64,000 nt of DNA from Brachionus rotundiformis (Eukaryota > Rotifera > Eurotatoria > Ploima > Brachionidae). The notes below the pieces were generated by a model that was not told the DNA's origin, did no database searches, and saw nothing but the letters and a program-made list of their open reading frames with translations. Below, piece by piece: positions 19,667 through 30,599 of the stretch. The stretch is taken from contig JAESIW010000118.1 in the NCBI GenBank assembly GCA_016802295.1, positions 970,522 to 1,034,521 on the forward strand, in the 5' to 3' direction. The position numbers and the translations under genes were made by a program. The stretch's first letter is position 1, and the number at the start of each line of letters is the position of its first letter.

Positions 19667-22258
19667 GTAAAATATAAATGCCAAAAGCCTTGAGCATTAG
19701 AATAGGTTAATATTCTTAAGAGATTAATTTTTTCTCTTTTCTATAACTACTGTTTCTTTGGTAAACTTTAAACAACTGATTAAGCTTTGATTTAAAATAT
19801 TAAGTACTTATTTTGTGCTTATAAATTCTTCTACAAAACCAACTAGTCCTTAAAATGGAAGAGAACTTTAGCCAAAAATCAATGGCATCTTATCTTGTGG
19901 TCAAGTCGAACAGTGCGGTGAAAAATTGCCGCAGTTTTCTGAATGTATCTAGCCAAACTAGTCTAGTTAGCAAGTCAAGTACCAATTTGGCAAAAAAATT
20001 TACTCTCCAAGACCTTAAAGTGAACATCAATGAGTGCCAATTAGAGGAATTTAGGTCTATAATGCTCGAGGCTTTTAGTAAAGTATACGAATATTCCGAG
20101 TTTTGTTTCGGATATTCATTTCCAAGTTCTGTCCGAGATTAATTTGCTTTTTAAACTTAAGTCTGATATAAATGGCAATGGCTACATTGAATTGGGAGAG
20201 TTGAGAGAGGCTTTAAAAACAGTGGGAATTGATATACCGGGCTATCAGGCCAGAACCATTGAGGACGAATTCAAAAAAAGTGACAAGAGTCAAGATGGAA
20301 AGTTGAGCTTGGACGAATTTGAAAGTTTGTACTCAAGGCTCAAGAGTGAAAAAGAAGAGCGCACTTTCAAGACCAGAGTTAAGCCAATAAGTGGCACCAC
20401 CGAAATAAGAAACAAGGAAAATGACTCAATTGTACACACGGTCAGGCATTCTGAACAATTAGCCTTTTCCAAATGGATCAATCAGTAAAATTTTGCCACC
20501 AGCTTAATTAGGGATTAAATTAAAAAATAAAAATTTTAAGAAATTTGGCTCAAGATTCAGATTTGAACTTGTCCAGCAATCCAATTAATTCAGAGACCAA
20601 AGATTTGTACACCAGATGTAACGATGGTCTTGTGTTGTGTAAATTAATTAATTTTTCTGTGCCTAAAACAATTGATGAACGTACAATAAATCGTGGCAAA
20701 AATATCACCATTTACCAACAATTGGAAAATTTGGAACTTGCTCTGCGAAGCGCAGAGGCGATTGGTTGTCACGTGATAAACGTTCGGCCAAAAGACATAC
20801 GTGACGAGAAAGAACATCTAATTTTGGGCCTATTGTGGCAAATAATTCAAATTGGTCTCTTTTCTGAGATTAACTTGACTCATCATCCCGGTTTGGTAAT
20901 GTTGTTAAAAGATGGTGAGACTAAAGAAGATTTGCTCAAGCTGACCAAAGAAGAACTCTTGCTCAGATGGTTCAATTATCATTTAGCTCGTTCTGGCTAT
21001 TCGGGCCGTGAGGTGAAAAACTTCAGCAACGACATCAAAGACTCAACTGCCTACAGCTATCTATTGAAGCAAATATGTCCAGCTAATCATCAACCCATGG
21101 TCACTTTAGCTCCTTTAAATGTAATCTAGGCTGTTTTTTCTTTTAAACAATTTAAATTTTGTTTATCTATAAAGGAGAATGATTTAAACCGACGGGCAGA
21201 GTCAATGCTGAGTGAAGCAGAAAAACTTAAAGCCAGAGACTTCGTCACTGCCAATGATGTCGTATCTGGCAACCAAAAATTAAACATGGCGTAATTATTG
21301 TTAATAAAATAAAATATTAAAAATAATTTGTCAAATTTAAGCTTCGTAGCCAATTTGTTTAATACGTACCCGGCTTTGGATGTGCCCGAAGACGTGACCA
21401 TCCAAGACGAGGACATAATTGAGGAGACCAGAGAGGAAAAGACTTATAGAAATTGGATGAATTCAATGGGAGTTAATCCTTATGTGAACTATTTGTACAC
21501 TGACTTGCAAGATTGTCTTGTCATTTTTCAAGTAAGGTGGTTAAATTTGCCAAATGGAAATATTTTAGATTGTACTTTAAGCTTTATGACATGATTAAGC
21601 CAGGTTCGGTAGACTGGAACCGAGTGGTCAAGAAGTTTGTGCCTATTAAGATTAAATTTCAGAAATTGGACAATTGTAACTATGCGGTCGACATTGGCAA
21701 AAAAGTGATGAACTTTAAGCTGGTTGGCATACAGGGCTCGAATTTGTTGGATGGTGACAAAACATTTACTTTAGGTAATGGAAAAAAGAGTGTTTTATTG
21801 GGAAAAATTTTATCAAGATTATTTGTTTTTTAGCACTGGTTTGGCAATTGATGAGAGCTTATACATTGGCCATGTTGGACAAAATAGCCGGTCAAGGACA
21901 TCCCATTGTCGAAAATGGCATCATAGAATGGACCAACAACAAGCTCAAATCAGCAGACAAAAAGACATTTATACAAAATTTCCAAGATCCGGCCATCTCG
22001 GACTCAAGAATCATTTGCGACCTGATCGATGCCATTAAACCTGGATCAGTTCAGTACGAATTGCTTAAAAGTGAAAATACCAATGAGGCCAAAATGGACA
22101 ATGCTCGGTATGCTGTTTCAATTGCGCGTAAAATTGGAGCTCGAGTGTTCGCCTTACCAGAGGATATTGTGGAAGTTAAACAAAAATTAGTGATGACCAT
22201 ATTTGCCACTTTAATGATCCAAGATTATCAACCACATCAAATTTCTTTGGAACAATAA
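19565..22258 (+). CDS. PLS: Plastin/fimbrin, actin-bundling protein
   Basis: Exons: 1A 19565-19666 or 1B 19855-20082, then 20162-20484, 20541-21120, 21175-21290, 21342-21531, 21582-21774 and 21834-22258; all joins keep frame. The protein has two N-terminal EF-hands (loops SDINGNGYIELGEL and KSDKSQDGKLSLDEF) and four calponin-homology domains in two actin-binding pairs. Hallmarks include DGLVLCKLINFSVPKTIDERTIN, LGLLWQIIQIGLF, ELLLRWFNYHL, NWMNSMGVNPYVN and DLIDAIKPGSV. It cross-links F-actin into parallel bundles in microvilli and the cell cortex; the EF-hands make this calcium-sensitive in animal plastins. Isoform A is about 617 residues and B about 659. The C-terminus ends slightly beyond the last CH domain (HQISLEQ). 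The two first exons are described separately. Confidence 0.95.
19855..20082 (+). other. Plastin candidate first coding exon 1B
   Basis: Seventy-six codons starting at its own ATG (MEENFSQKSMASYL), Ser-rich, ending QLEEFRSIMLEAFSK before a gtatac donor, also in phase 0. Joined to 20162 over a 79-nt intron it yields LEAFSK-SDINGNGYI, an equally good EF-hand helix. The extra N-terminal region of about 50 residues is unlike standard plastins. Confidence 0.6.
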
Positions 22259-24591
22259 ATGTGAATGCCTTTAATTTTAGAATTGAAAAAAAGAGAACAT
22301 TTTTTAAAATATATTTCCAACCTTTCTAAGCTTTTGTTTTGCTTTATTAGATTATTTACTTAATAGGTTTTAGACTATTTTGGTAATATCTATTTTATAT
22401 TATTTACCGACACAGTTCGAGATTATCTTTTTTTTTTGCTTAGTTTTTTTTTTTAATTACATTTTGTAATAAAGCGTTTTTGAGCGTAATTTTATCTTAT
22501 TATCACATTTTTTTAAATAGATAATTTAGTAAGGTTTTTATTTATAGTCCTAAAGTAAATAATTTTATGGTTAATTTTTTTACTAGTTTTGTCAACAAAA
22601 ATATTAAATCTTGTTGAGCTTTTAAATTTTTAACCTTTTTTCTTAAAGTGGATTGTTATTCATATATAAAAATCTTAATTAAAAGCGAAAAAACAAAATT
22701 CATTTTTTAAGCTTCCAAGTAAACAATAAAAGAAGTGTTAAATTTTTTATGATTAAAAACAGTCCACCTACAATAGTTAAACAAAATTTTAGATAAACTT
22801 GATCTTGGTTATGTGTGGAAAATAATGGTGGTCTGACTCTTAAATGTAAATAACTTTGAATAATAGAAAAATATTTGAATTATTAAAACTAGAAAAATAC
22901 TGATTCATATATTGGTAAAAATACTAAAAGTGTTAATTTTAAATTTTGAAAAAAATTTTCTAAAATTTGCTTTTGAATATAGATAAAAATTATATCTTCT
23001 TCAAAAAAATTATCTTCTTTTAATCAAAACATTCAAACAGATTGAAAAATAAAAAACACACTTTTAACCTATATTGATATTTAATTTTATATCTTTACTG
23101 ATGAGGAAAAGAATATTATTGAAATTGATGAAGTTTTGTATTTGGTTTAGACTTGACAATAAAGTCCTATACTTGGACCTCTAATTCAAGACTGTTAAGC
23201 AATCTTGATTGTTTGTAATTCTATTTTATCAGTTTGGCGGGACAGTGCTCAAATATTTTAAGTCCTTTCTGCTTTAAACAAAAGATCTAGATTCAGTTTG
23301 CCAATGGATAGATGTATGGCTTATGGTAATATGTGCTGATGCAAAGTGATAAATCTTGGCAGGCTAAATGCAAGGCATAGAGATGCTTGAGGTGAAAAAG
23401 TGGTGAGAACTTTACATGATGATGGTAGTGATTGGAATGCTAAATCCAAAGTTAGCAAGTAGAGTGGAGAAGTTGTACATACATTCATGGTGAGACATCA
23501 CCTAGCCCATCTAGTGCAGGCATTGATGCACTAGAGAAAGTCCAAGAATGGACAACAAAGGTAAACATGGTCAGAGATCTGGTAAATAGATCAGTAATCA
23601 AAGGTCCAGCCGCGGCAATAAGAAGAAACCGCATTTCACTGTTCGACTGTTTCCGCACTGGAAAAGGCTACCGGAAAATGTGGTAACATCTATTTTAACC
23701 GCGGGCTTCAAAGCTGCTTTAGATTGATTAAATGGAATAGGCTGTTAGCGCTACACACTGCCTAATGGCGGTGGCCAGCTAAGACACTCTAGATAATAGG
23801 TGTCTAACTAGTTGTCATAGGCAATAGAATATTTGTGGTGCGTCTGAGCTGATTAGGATTTTGTTTAGGCAATGGAAAAAGTTTATATTTTTATCAATCT
23901 AACTACTCAGAGGGTTCTTATAAAGAAACTAATACCAAAAACTTAAAACTAATGATACAAGTTAAATATCTTATAAACTATCTGTTACGATGACGTTATG
24001 GTAAAATATTTTAAATTTGTTTAAAAGTTTTAAATTAAAAACAGACAATTTATCACGTTCCATTCCATTTCACATATTTTTGGGATTTTTGTTCAAGCTA
24101 CCAATTTAATATGGCTACATGTTGGAGGCAAATGAATAAAAAAATCTACGCTTAATTAAAACATATGTACTAATAAAAGATTTGTTTTTATTTAGATTTT
24201 ATTAAAATTTTAGATAATTAAATTAATTTTTTTTTAGTTTTTTATTCAAGACAAACAAAAGATTAAGTATAAATTAGTGGTAGTTTGGCTTCTCAATTAG
24301 AAAATGTCTCATTTAGAAAAAAATCTACGAAACAAATTTTTTTTGTTAGTTGTGTGTATTTTTTAAATGTATTTTGTTTATTTTTTGTCTAAAAGAAAAA
24401 GATGATAAAAAAATTCCATATAAAATAATATAATTAAAATACGAATTTTGGAAATTATTAGAGCCAAACGCCAAATACCAATGTTTATTTTTTTTTTTTT
24501 CTTTTTTTTTTTTGTTTCCTGTAGAAGTTTTATACAAGTTCACTTAAAAATAAAGAAAAAACACACTCTAAAATAAATTTTGAATTTATTT
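22259..24591. other. Intergenic stretch with a LINE relic
   Basis: A/T-rich DNA except for 23200-23870, which is clearly less A/T-rich and holds a retrotransposon remnant listed separately. No host gene recognised. Confidence 0.55.
23500..23870 (+). mobile_element. Non-LTR retrotransposon 3'-end relic
   Basis: One frame at about 23640-23730 reads LFPHWKRLPENVVTS, then a short spacer and FKAALD before a stop. That is the pattern W-x(2)-LPE-x-VV ... F-K-x-x-LD which ends many LINE reverse-transcriptase ORFs. Frames are broken upstream and base composition differs from the surroundings. It is an old 5'-truncated insertion. Confidence 0.55.
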
Positions 24592-25859
24592 CTAAAACTC
24601 TTCCTCATCGTTGACCTCCAGCTCGGCTTGGTGCTCGTTCTGGATCAAGTCAGCATTGTCGACAGCATCATCAGGCGCCACAAATCCATCGGCAGTGGCG
24701 TACAACACGTCCAAAATTCTCTTTAGTACAGGCAAATTGTCGGCCTCGTACTCCTGGCACAGTACCTCAATGTCCCTCAGCTTGCCAAAATAGAAGTCCC
24801 TCTCTTTCTCAAGGCCCTCCAAAGTCAGCTTAATCTCATTATTCTCTGTCAATAGTCTCAAATTTTCTTGCTGCAGTTCTACATTGATGGCGTTGGCGTT
24901 CTGATTGACGCTTCCGTTCGAGGTGTTGTGCAGAGAAGACTTGGACGTGTTGGCAACTGGCTTGGTCGGCTTTTGAATGGCCTTGGCCGGAGCGGGCTTG
25001 GGCGCCATGGGCTTGGCCTTGGCGGCCATGTTGGCGTGCATCTTGGTCTCGCTGGCGACCAGTGGCAGGCCGTCACGCGCTGCCAGCGGGTCATAGTCCT
25101 TGCCATCAAAATTGGCGTCAAAAAACTTCTTAAACCACTGGACAAACTCAAAATTGTCCTGAAACCTTCCCTTGACCAGCTTTTCCACTGGAATTATCTT
25201 AAAACAGAAGGCTTTAGACCCTGATCTTTAACCAAAAAACTTTCACATGCAGTTAATTAGTTATTTGTTAGTTAATTAGTGTGTGCTTTGTATACCTTGT
25301 CAACGCCGCACTTTTTAAAACAGTTTTGCAGCATTTTAAAGTTTTGTATGTACTCGTGCTCCAATTTAGCATCGATTTTAACTCTTTTAATTAGTATTGA
25401 GCCTTATTGAGCAATAAAAGAAAAAAAAAAAAGATAATTAATTGGTGCTCCTATTGACCCTAATGGACAAATCAACCAAGCTAATACTAGTTCTACAAAT
25501 GCGACAAAATGGTACAAACCTTGTCTATGTTGACTTTTTTTAAGCCCTCTTGTAGACATTTATAGTTAGTAATGTACTCGTGTTCGAGTTTAGTGTCCCA
25601 TTTAACTTTTTTCATTCGAATTGAGCCTAGAGGAGAAAATAGATTAAATGATTGATTTGCCAATTGAGATGGATCGGTGTCTGTGGTGCGGTTGCTTACC
25701 TGGAAAGAGCATGTCCATGAACTGGCAGTAGGCGCTGCCGGTGCACAGCTCCTCGACCTTGGTCAAATTGGTCCTCAGGGTGTCATTGATCCAGTTGAGT
25801 ATCTCGTGTCTGCTTAGGTTCTCCGATGTCACACTGGTGCTGTATACGTTTACGGCCAT
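24592..25859 (-). CDS. MAPRE (EB1): EB1-family microtubule plus-end protein
   Basis: Exon 1 25859-25700, then either 2a (25626-25520) or 2b (25402-25296), then exon 3 25197-24592; about 290 residues. The N-terminal CH domain begins MAVNVYSTSVTSENLSRHEI and includes YCQFMDMLFPG, LEHEYI and DNFEFVQWFKKFFDANFDG. A Pro/Ala/Lys linker follows. The C-terminal EB-homology coiled coil holds LEKERDFYFGKLRDIEVLCQ, the site for SxIP partners, and the chain ends in DEEEF, in place of the usual EEY/EEF tail that CAP-Gly domains bind. The protein tracks growing microtubule ends. The two versions of exon 2 cannot be used together because each is 107 nt, phase 1 to phase 0. Introns are 73-117 nt. Confidence 0.95.
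25296..25402 (-). other. EB1 alternative exon 2b
   Basis: Encodes the CH-domain segment (G)SILIKRVKIDAKLEHEYI followed by QNFKMLQNCFKKCGVDK. Acceptor ataag, donor gtatac. Closer to the usual animal EB1 sequence in the LEHEYIQNFK part. Confidence 0.85.
25520..25626 (-). other. EB1 alternative exon 2a
   Basis: Encodes (G)SIRMKKVKWDTKLEHEYI followed by TNYKCLQEGLKKVNIDK. Acceptor ctctag, donor gtttgt. Same length and phases as exon 2b, with about 21 of 35 residues identical. Confidence 0.85.
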
Positions 25860-26790
25860 TCTTGTCTAAGCTTATGAGTGACAATAAGTCTTAAAATGGT
25901 AGAAATGGGATTAGAACGGGGCTACAATTATGTGACGGTATGTATGTGTGTGTGTGTGGATTGAATGGAAATTAATTAGTCATCAAAGTAATGGTTTGGT
26001 TGGTTAGTATAAGCTGAGTTAGATATAGACATGCGCGCTAGCTTAAATACTTGGTTTTTATGCATAGATTTTTAATATTATTATTTGAGGAGAAAAAGTG
26101 AGAGGGAGATCAATATGAATGTTTTATTAGTTGAATATGAGAGCCTAGATGATATGAACTTGCATTCATTTGAATAAAATAAAATCCTAGAATATTCTAC
26201 ATCGACTTGTATATACGACAATGTAGTCGAGTTTTATTTCCATATTTATAAACATTTAGGCTATTGATTTGACTCGCTTCGATCATATTTCACCTTCGCT
26301 ATCCCATTTTTAAATAAAAATGCACAGACATTTTTTTTGTCTTTCAAATTCGAACGACAAAACAAACTTAACAAGATGTTACTTTTTACAGATACTTCTT
26401 TCTTTAGACTTTTAATGCCTAATCGAGCCTTTTTATTTTCAATGTTTACTTAGGTATCTTTTACAGTATTGAATCAAGTTTTAATTTATAAAATTTTAAT
26501 TAATTTTTTTTTGTTTAATTTCTTAAACAATCGTTTTAAGAGTTGAATTAATATCAAAGGAACCAATCTTATACAGTATTGTTTTAGTAACAGCAACATA
26601 TAAATATTAATAGCTTAAATAGTAATCGTATTTTTTTTAATAAAGAGAAAAATATTTTCAAATATTTAATTTATTAGAAATGTTTCCAAATTTAAATTAA
26701 AAATAGGTCAAATTTAAAAAAGTAAAATAATAACCTGATTAAGGCTTCATTCAAAATTAAATAATTTTTATAATTTAATTAATTATTCAC

Positions 26791-26834
26791 CCAGTATATG
26801 TTGCGGTGCTCTCGTTTCCTCCACTCGGCGCCAT
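26791..26834 (-). other. Possible upstream coding exon of EB1
   Basis: The reverse strand has a G/C-rich ATG exon in very A/T-rich DNA, reading MAPSGGNESTATYTG before a gtgaat donor in phase 2. Splicing to the AG directly before the EB1 start (gacaag, then A-ATG-GCC) would keep the frame and add 15 residues plus Gly-junction to EB1. The downstream acceptor has a poor pyrimidine tract, so this stays tentative; it could belong to another transcript. Confidence 0.3.
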
Positions 26835-27445
26835 ATTATCAAATTTAAATACTTTGAAAGCAATTTTTTTGTCTTTTATAAAAATCCATTTTAAGTCGAC
26901 ACAAATGACGGTTGCTATACGTTACCAATTTTTAATATTTTAAGTTTTTTTTTTCATTTTAAAATCAAAATAGTTGAAGGATACATAAACTCAAAGTATT
27001 TACATATTTCTTGGTTTAGTATAAAAAAAAATATTTCTTTTTGCTTTCTTCTATATATTTTCACCAATCTAGCTCATCTCAGTTCGATTAATAGTCTTAG
27101 AATAGAAAAAGTTGACTATCTGTCAAAAATCACTTGGATACGAAGAATAATAATTTTTTGTTTAGGACTGGATAACAAATAAAAATAATAAAAAATTATC
27201 TAAAACCAATTTGAAAATTTATTTTTTCTAAGTCTGGTTTACATCTAAGTTAAAGCAGATCATGGGACTGTTGGAAGATGAGAACATTTTAGATAGCAAT
27301 TAGTTTACTTTAAATTTATGCATTAATATCCAAGTCAGCTGACTAGGAATTTTATTCAAGTTCTTCACAAGTAGAGGATTTAGAATTTAATTTATTATTA
27401 CCAATGAACAAAATTTATGGGGCACAAATTCCATAACAACGCAAG

Positions 27446-27468
27446 GGTAGCAACGTTGCCTAGGCAAC
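27446..27468. promoter_or_regulatory. RFX X-box upstream of CFAP20
   Basis: GTTGCCTAGGCAAC at 27455-27468 is a perfect palindromic X-box (GTTGCC, 2-nt spacer, GGCAAC), the binding site of RFX factors that drive ciliary genes. An extra half site AGCAAC directly abuts it at 27449-27454. It lies about 280 bp before the CFAP20 ATG. Confidence 0.8.
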
Positions 27469-27748
27469 CAACATTTGTAATAATTATTTAATACCAAAAA
27501 TAGTATAGAGCAAAGTAAAATTTCAAATATTTCGAATTATTATTATTAAAAGTAAAAATGAGCACAAAATAACATAAAAATTGTAACATTGGTAACCATT
27601 TGCCAATAAACAAATATATTTCTATTAATTAATTAAAATAATGATCATCATTATTAAAAATATTTCATTTATTTTTATTTTTGTTTCAAATTTAAATTTA
27701 GATAAGCCTCGACTGCAAAGAATAAGGCTAAATTAGATTTTTGGCAAC

Positions 27749-28386
27749 ATGTTTAAAAACACATTTCAATCGGGTTTTTTGTCCATTTTGTACAGTATCG
27801 GTTCCAAGCCGCTACAAATATGGGACAAAAAAGTGCGCAACGGACACATAAAACGTATCACTGACAATGATATCCAGTCATTGGTCTTGGAAATAGTTGG
27901 CACAAACGTGAGCACCACATACATAACTTGTCCTGCTGATCCTAAGAAAACGCTCGGAATCAAACTACCATTTTTAGTTATGATCATAAAAAACCTTAAA
28001 AAATACTTTACATTTGAAGTACAAGTGTTGGACGACAAAAATGTGCGTCGTAGATTCCGAGCCAGCAATTACCAGAGTACCACGAGAGTAAAGCCGTTTA
28101 TATGTACTATGCCAATGAGACTTGACGATGGATGGAATCAAATTCAATTCAATTTGTCTGATTTTACTCGACGTGCCTACGGTACCAACTACATTGAGAC
28201 TCTTCGAGTTCAAGTAATCTATTTTTTTTCCTAGTTATCTTTTCATAATCATGTATTTACAATTTTATATTGTTCTAGATTCATGCCAATTGTAGAATCC
28301 GTCGTGTGTACTTCTCAGATCGTTTATACTCAGAGGACGAGCTGCCACCAGAGTTTAAATTGTATCTACCTGTTCAAAAGAAATAG
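27749..28386 (+). CDS. CFAP20: CFAP20/BUG22 ciliary protein
   Basis: Two exons, 27749-28213 and 28279-28386 (65-nt intron), give 190 residues, very near the usual 193. The start MFKNTFQSGFLSILYSIGSK, the central VLDDKNVRRRFRASNYQSTT segment, DGWNQIQFNLSDFTRRAYGT and the end VYFSDRLYSEDELPPEFKLY are diagnostic. CFAP20 is an inner-junction protein of ciliary doublet microtubules and affects ciliary beating and tubulin modification. The X-box upstream fits RFX control. The neighbouring DNA glycosylase is convergent, with 280 bp between stops. Confidence 0.97.
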
Positions 28387-28665
28387 ACACTAAAGATGAA
28401 CATTTTTCTAATCAATTATTAAGCTATTAAAAATTTTTTTTTTTTTTTTATCAAAAATAAAATAAAGTTATTATTAATTAAATAAATAATTGTAGTAGAA
28501 ATTTGATCATAGATTGAAATTAAGGTGGTTTTAATTAAAAAAAAAAATTAAAAGTTAGATTGATTTTATTTAAAAAACACACGCTAAAATGTAAAATTAA
28601 AATAAATAAATAAATATATAAAATATTAAGGTAAACAATCTTTAATAAATTAAATAGAAAAATTT

Positions 28666-29409
28666 TTAGTCTAATTCGACGGCTTCTTTGCCAACAATGC
28701 TCACATGTTTGTTATCTTTGATGTAAAATCTCCACAATTTGTCTATATCTTTTTGGCTGGCGTAATCAATGCCAATTCTCTTGGCACGAACAATTTTAAA
28801 TGTTGATCTTTCGCTGCTACGATCTCCTATATTGTCTTGTAGCCATAAATTTTCGCTTATGGCTAGATCACTTTGGTTGAAAATGTTTTTGGTTATGTTT
28901 AATGACATGCAGAGCTTGGATGGTCCATTAGTCAAATTTTTGTCTTTGGTAGTTTTGTTTTTTGCCTTGGAAACCAAATTTTTGTTTATGTTCATTTGAT
29001 CGATGCCACAAACAGGTTCAAGGGCTCGAATTAAAACTGCCGCGCCAGGCTCTTTGCTCGAAATGTTTATGCAGCAATAACAACCGTAAATGTTGTATAC
29101 ATAGGCAGTGCCAGCTTTCATGAACATGGCTTTGTTCCGGTCAGTTTGCTTTTTGTATGAATGTGAAGCCGAATCATCAGCGCCACTATACGCTTCTACT
29201 TCCACTATTCTACCCACTATAAAATTTTGTTCACCATGCTCTTTTCTAATTAGGTATTTTCCAATTAAATCTTTGGACAAATCTAGACAATTTTTGTCAA
29301 AGAAATCACTCTTTAAACGATACATGGAGTCAATTTTTATATCCGAATGGTTAGTTTTGGTTTTTTTGCCACAAGTGTCCTCATTTTCTTCATGGCTATT
29401 TCGCTTCAT
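28666..29409 (-). CDS. MPG: 3-methyladenine DNA glycosylase (AAG/MPG family)
   Basis: Single exon, 247 residues. It removes alkylated and deaminated purines at the start of base excision repair in the nucleus. A basic, Lys-rich N-terminus (possible nuclear signal GKKTKTNH) precedes the fold, which starts at DFFDKNCLDLSKDLIGKYLI. Active-site region: GRIVEVEAYSGADDSASHSY, with the catalytic Glu in VEAY; then RNKAMFMKAGTAYVYNIYGC with the base-intercalating Tyr; AAVLIRALEP; and NGPSKLCMSLNI. The C-terminal strand FKIVRAKRIGIDYA and the WRFYIKDNKHVS tail match the family. All key residues are present and the length is ordinary. No signal sequence; mitochondrial import cannot be excluded. Confidence 0.95.
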   Translation of the reverse strand: MKRNSHEENEDTCGKKTKTNHSDIKIDSMYRLKSDFFDKNCLDLSKDLIGKYLIRKEHGEQNFIVGRIVEVEAYSGADDSASHSYKKQTDRNKAMFMKAGTAYVYNIYGCYCCINISSKEPGAAVLIRALEPVCGIDQMNINKNLVSKAKNKTTKDKNLTNGPSKLCMSLNITKNIFNQSDLAISENLWLQDNIGDRSSERSTFKIVRAKRIGIDYASQKDIDKLWRFYIKDNKHVSIVGKEAVELD

Positions 29410-30599
29410 GTTTTCAAGTTAATCAAATTAGATTCAAATTATTTTTAAGTAATAATTAGCATAGTTTTGGTTTTAAGTAGCGAATGCTTTTGGAAACATA
29501 TATTAGATTTTAAATTTTGTGCCATTTTTCAAGTTAAATTTTAAAATAAAATTAAAATATTCAAATATTCAAATATTTGGATTATTTGATAATTTATCTT
29601 GATTTTTATTGTGAAGTAGAATAAAAGTTAAATTTTTGATTACTCATTTAATACAATTGTCTTAAAATGTTTAACTAATTATTTTAAGCTTCCTAGCAAC
29701 TCATTGTTTTAGCAAATTAATTTGGTTATTGTTGTATCAAACAAATAATAAATAAATTTTCACAATAATTGAATTTTTTATCAAATTTTAGTTAAGCAAA
29801 AAAGAATATTACCAATTTTTATTCTTATATTATTGTTATAGATTATTATGAAAGGCTTATTTTTACTCAATTAAATGCTATTAAACAAAAATAATTTGAT
29901 ATTCTTTACTATAATTTGAATTTGATGATCTGGTATTTTAAATGTAACTATTAGATAATGCAAAATTCCCATATTATCTTTTTCAAATTTTTTATATTTT
30001 TTTAATTAGAATTTTCGATTTTTCTTAAGATTAACTGCTATTTATTAATACCATTTTTTACTCAATTTTTTAATATTTTTATTTGACTAAAGTACCTTTA
30101 TAACCTCTAAAAAAAACTTTCACCACAAGCTACCATCTCTTGGCAATTAAACACAAAATCTCATTATTTGTTTTTGACGAATATTGTTTGTCAAAAATGA
30201 AAAGAAAAAAATAATTTTTTCAATTTTTGGGGACTTAAAAGTGCATTTTTCAGATTGATTCATTTAAATATAGCCATTTTTTACTAAATGCCAATGATGC
30301 CCTATATAATTAACTTTGTAAACAAAATTGTTAAAATTTTAAGCAATAGAAGGAAACACAGAATAGTTGACTCAAAGAAAAATCTGCAGTCTTAATAATT
30401 ATTAGGGGTTGTGAAGTTCCGTTCAAATCCAACTTTTCAATTCAGAAAGACTTGAATAATTTTCTTATCTTAAGTAATAATTTAGTTCTGTAAAATGCAT
30501 TAATTTAAATTGCTTAATGCAGAAAATAAGTCTGTAAATTACTCTGCAATTTTCTGCACTTTGCATACCATCAAAAAAAGTATTCTGATACACCGTGCT

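Larger units (their letters stand above)
25860..27748. other. Intergenic region between EB1 and CFAP20 (divergent promoters)
   Basis: Head-to-head spacing. It contains a short (tg)n run at about 25940-25958, a possible extra upstream EB1 exon at 26791-26834 and an RFX-type X-box at 27455-27468, all listed separately. The rest is A/T-rich. Confidence 0.6.

Noticed and set aside
20083..20142. Continuation of plastin exon 1B to a stop at 20142
   Set aside because: Residues after the gtatac donor do not fit the EF-hand, while splicing to 20162 restores it.
24868..25224. Forward open frame across the EB1 last exon
   Set aside because: Antisense shadow of the EB1 Pro/Ala/Lys linker, which is G/C-richer and therefore stop-poor.
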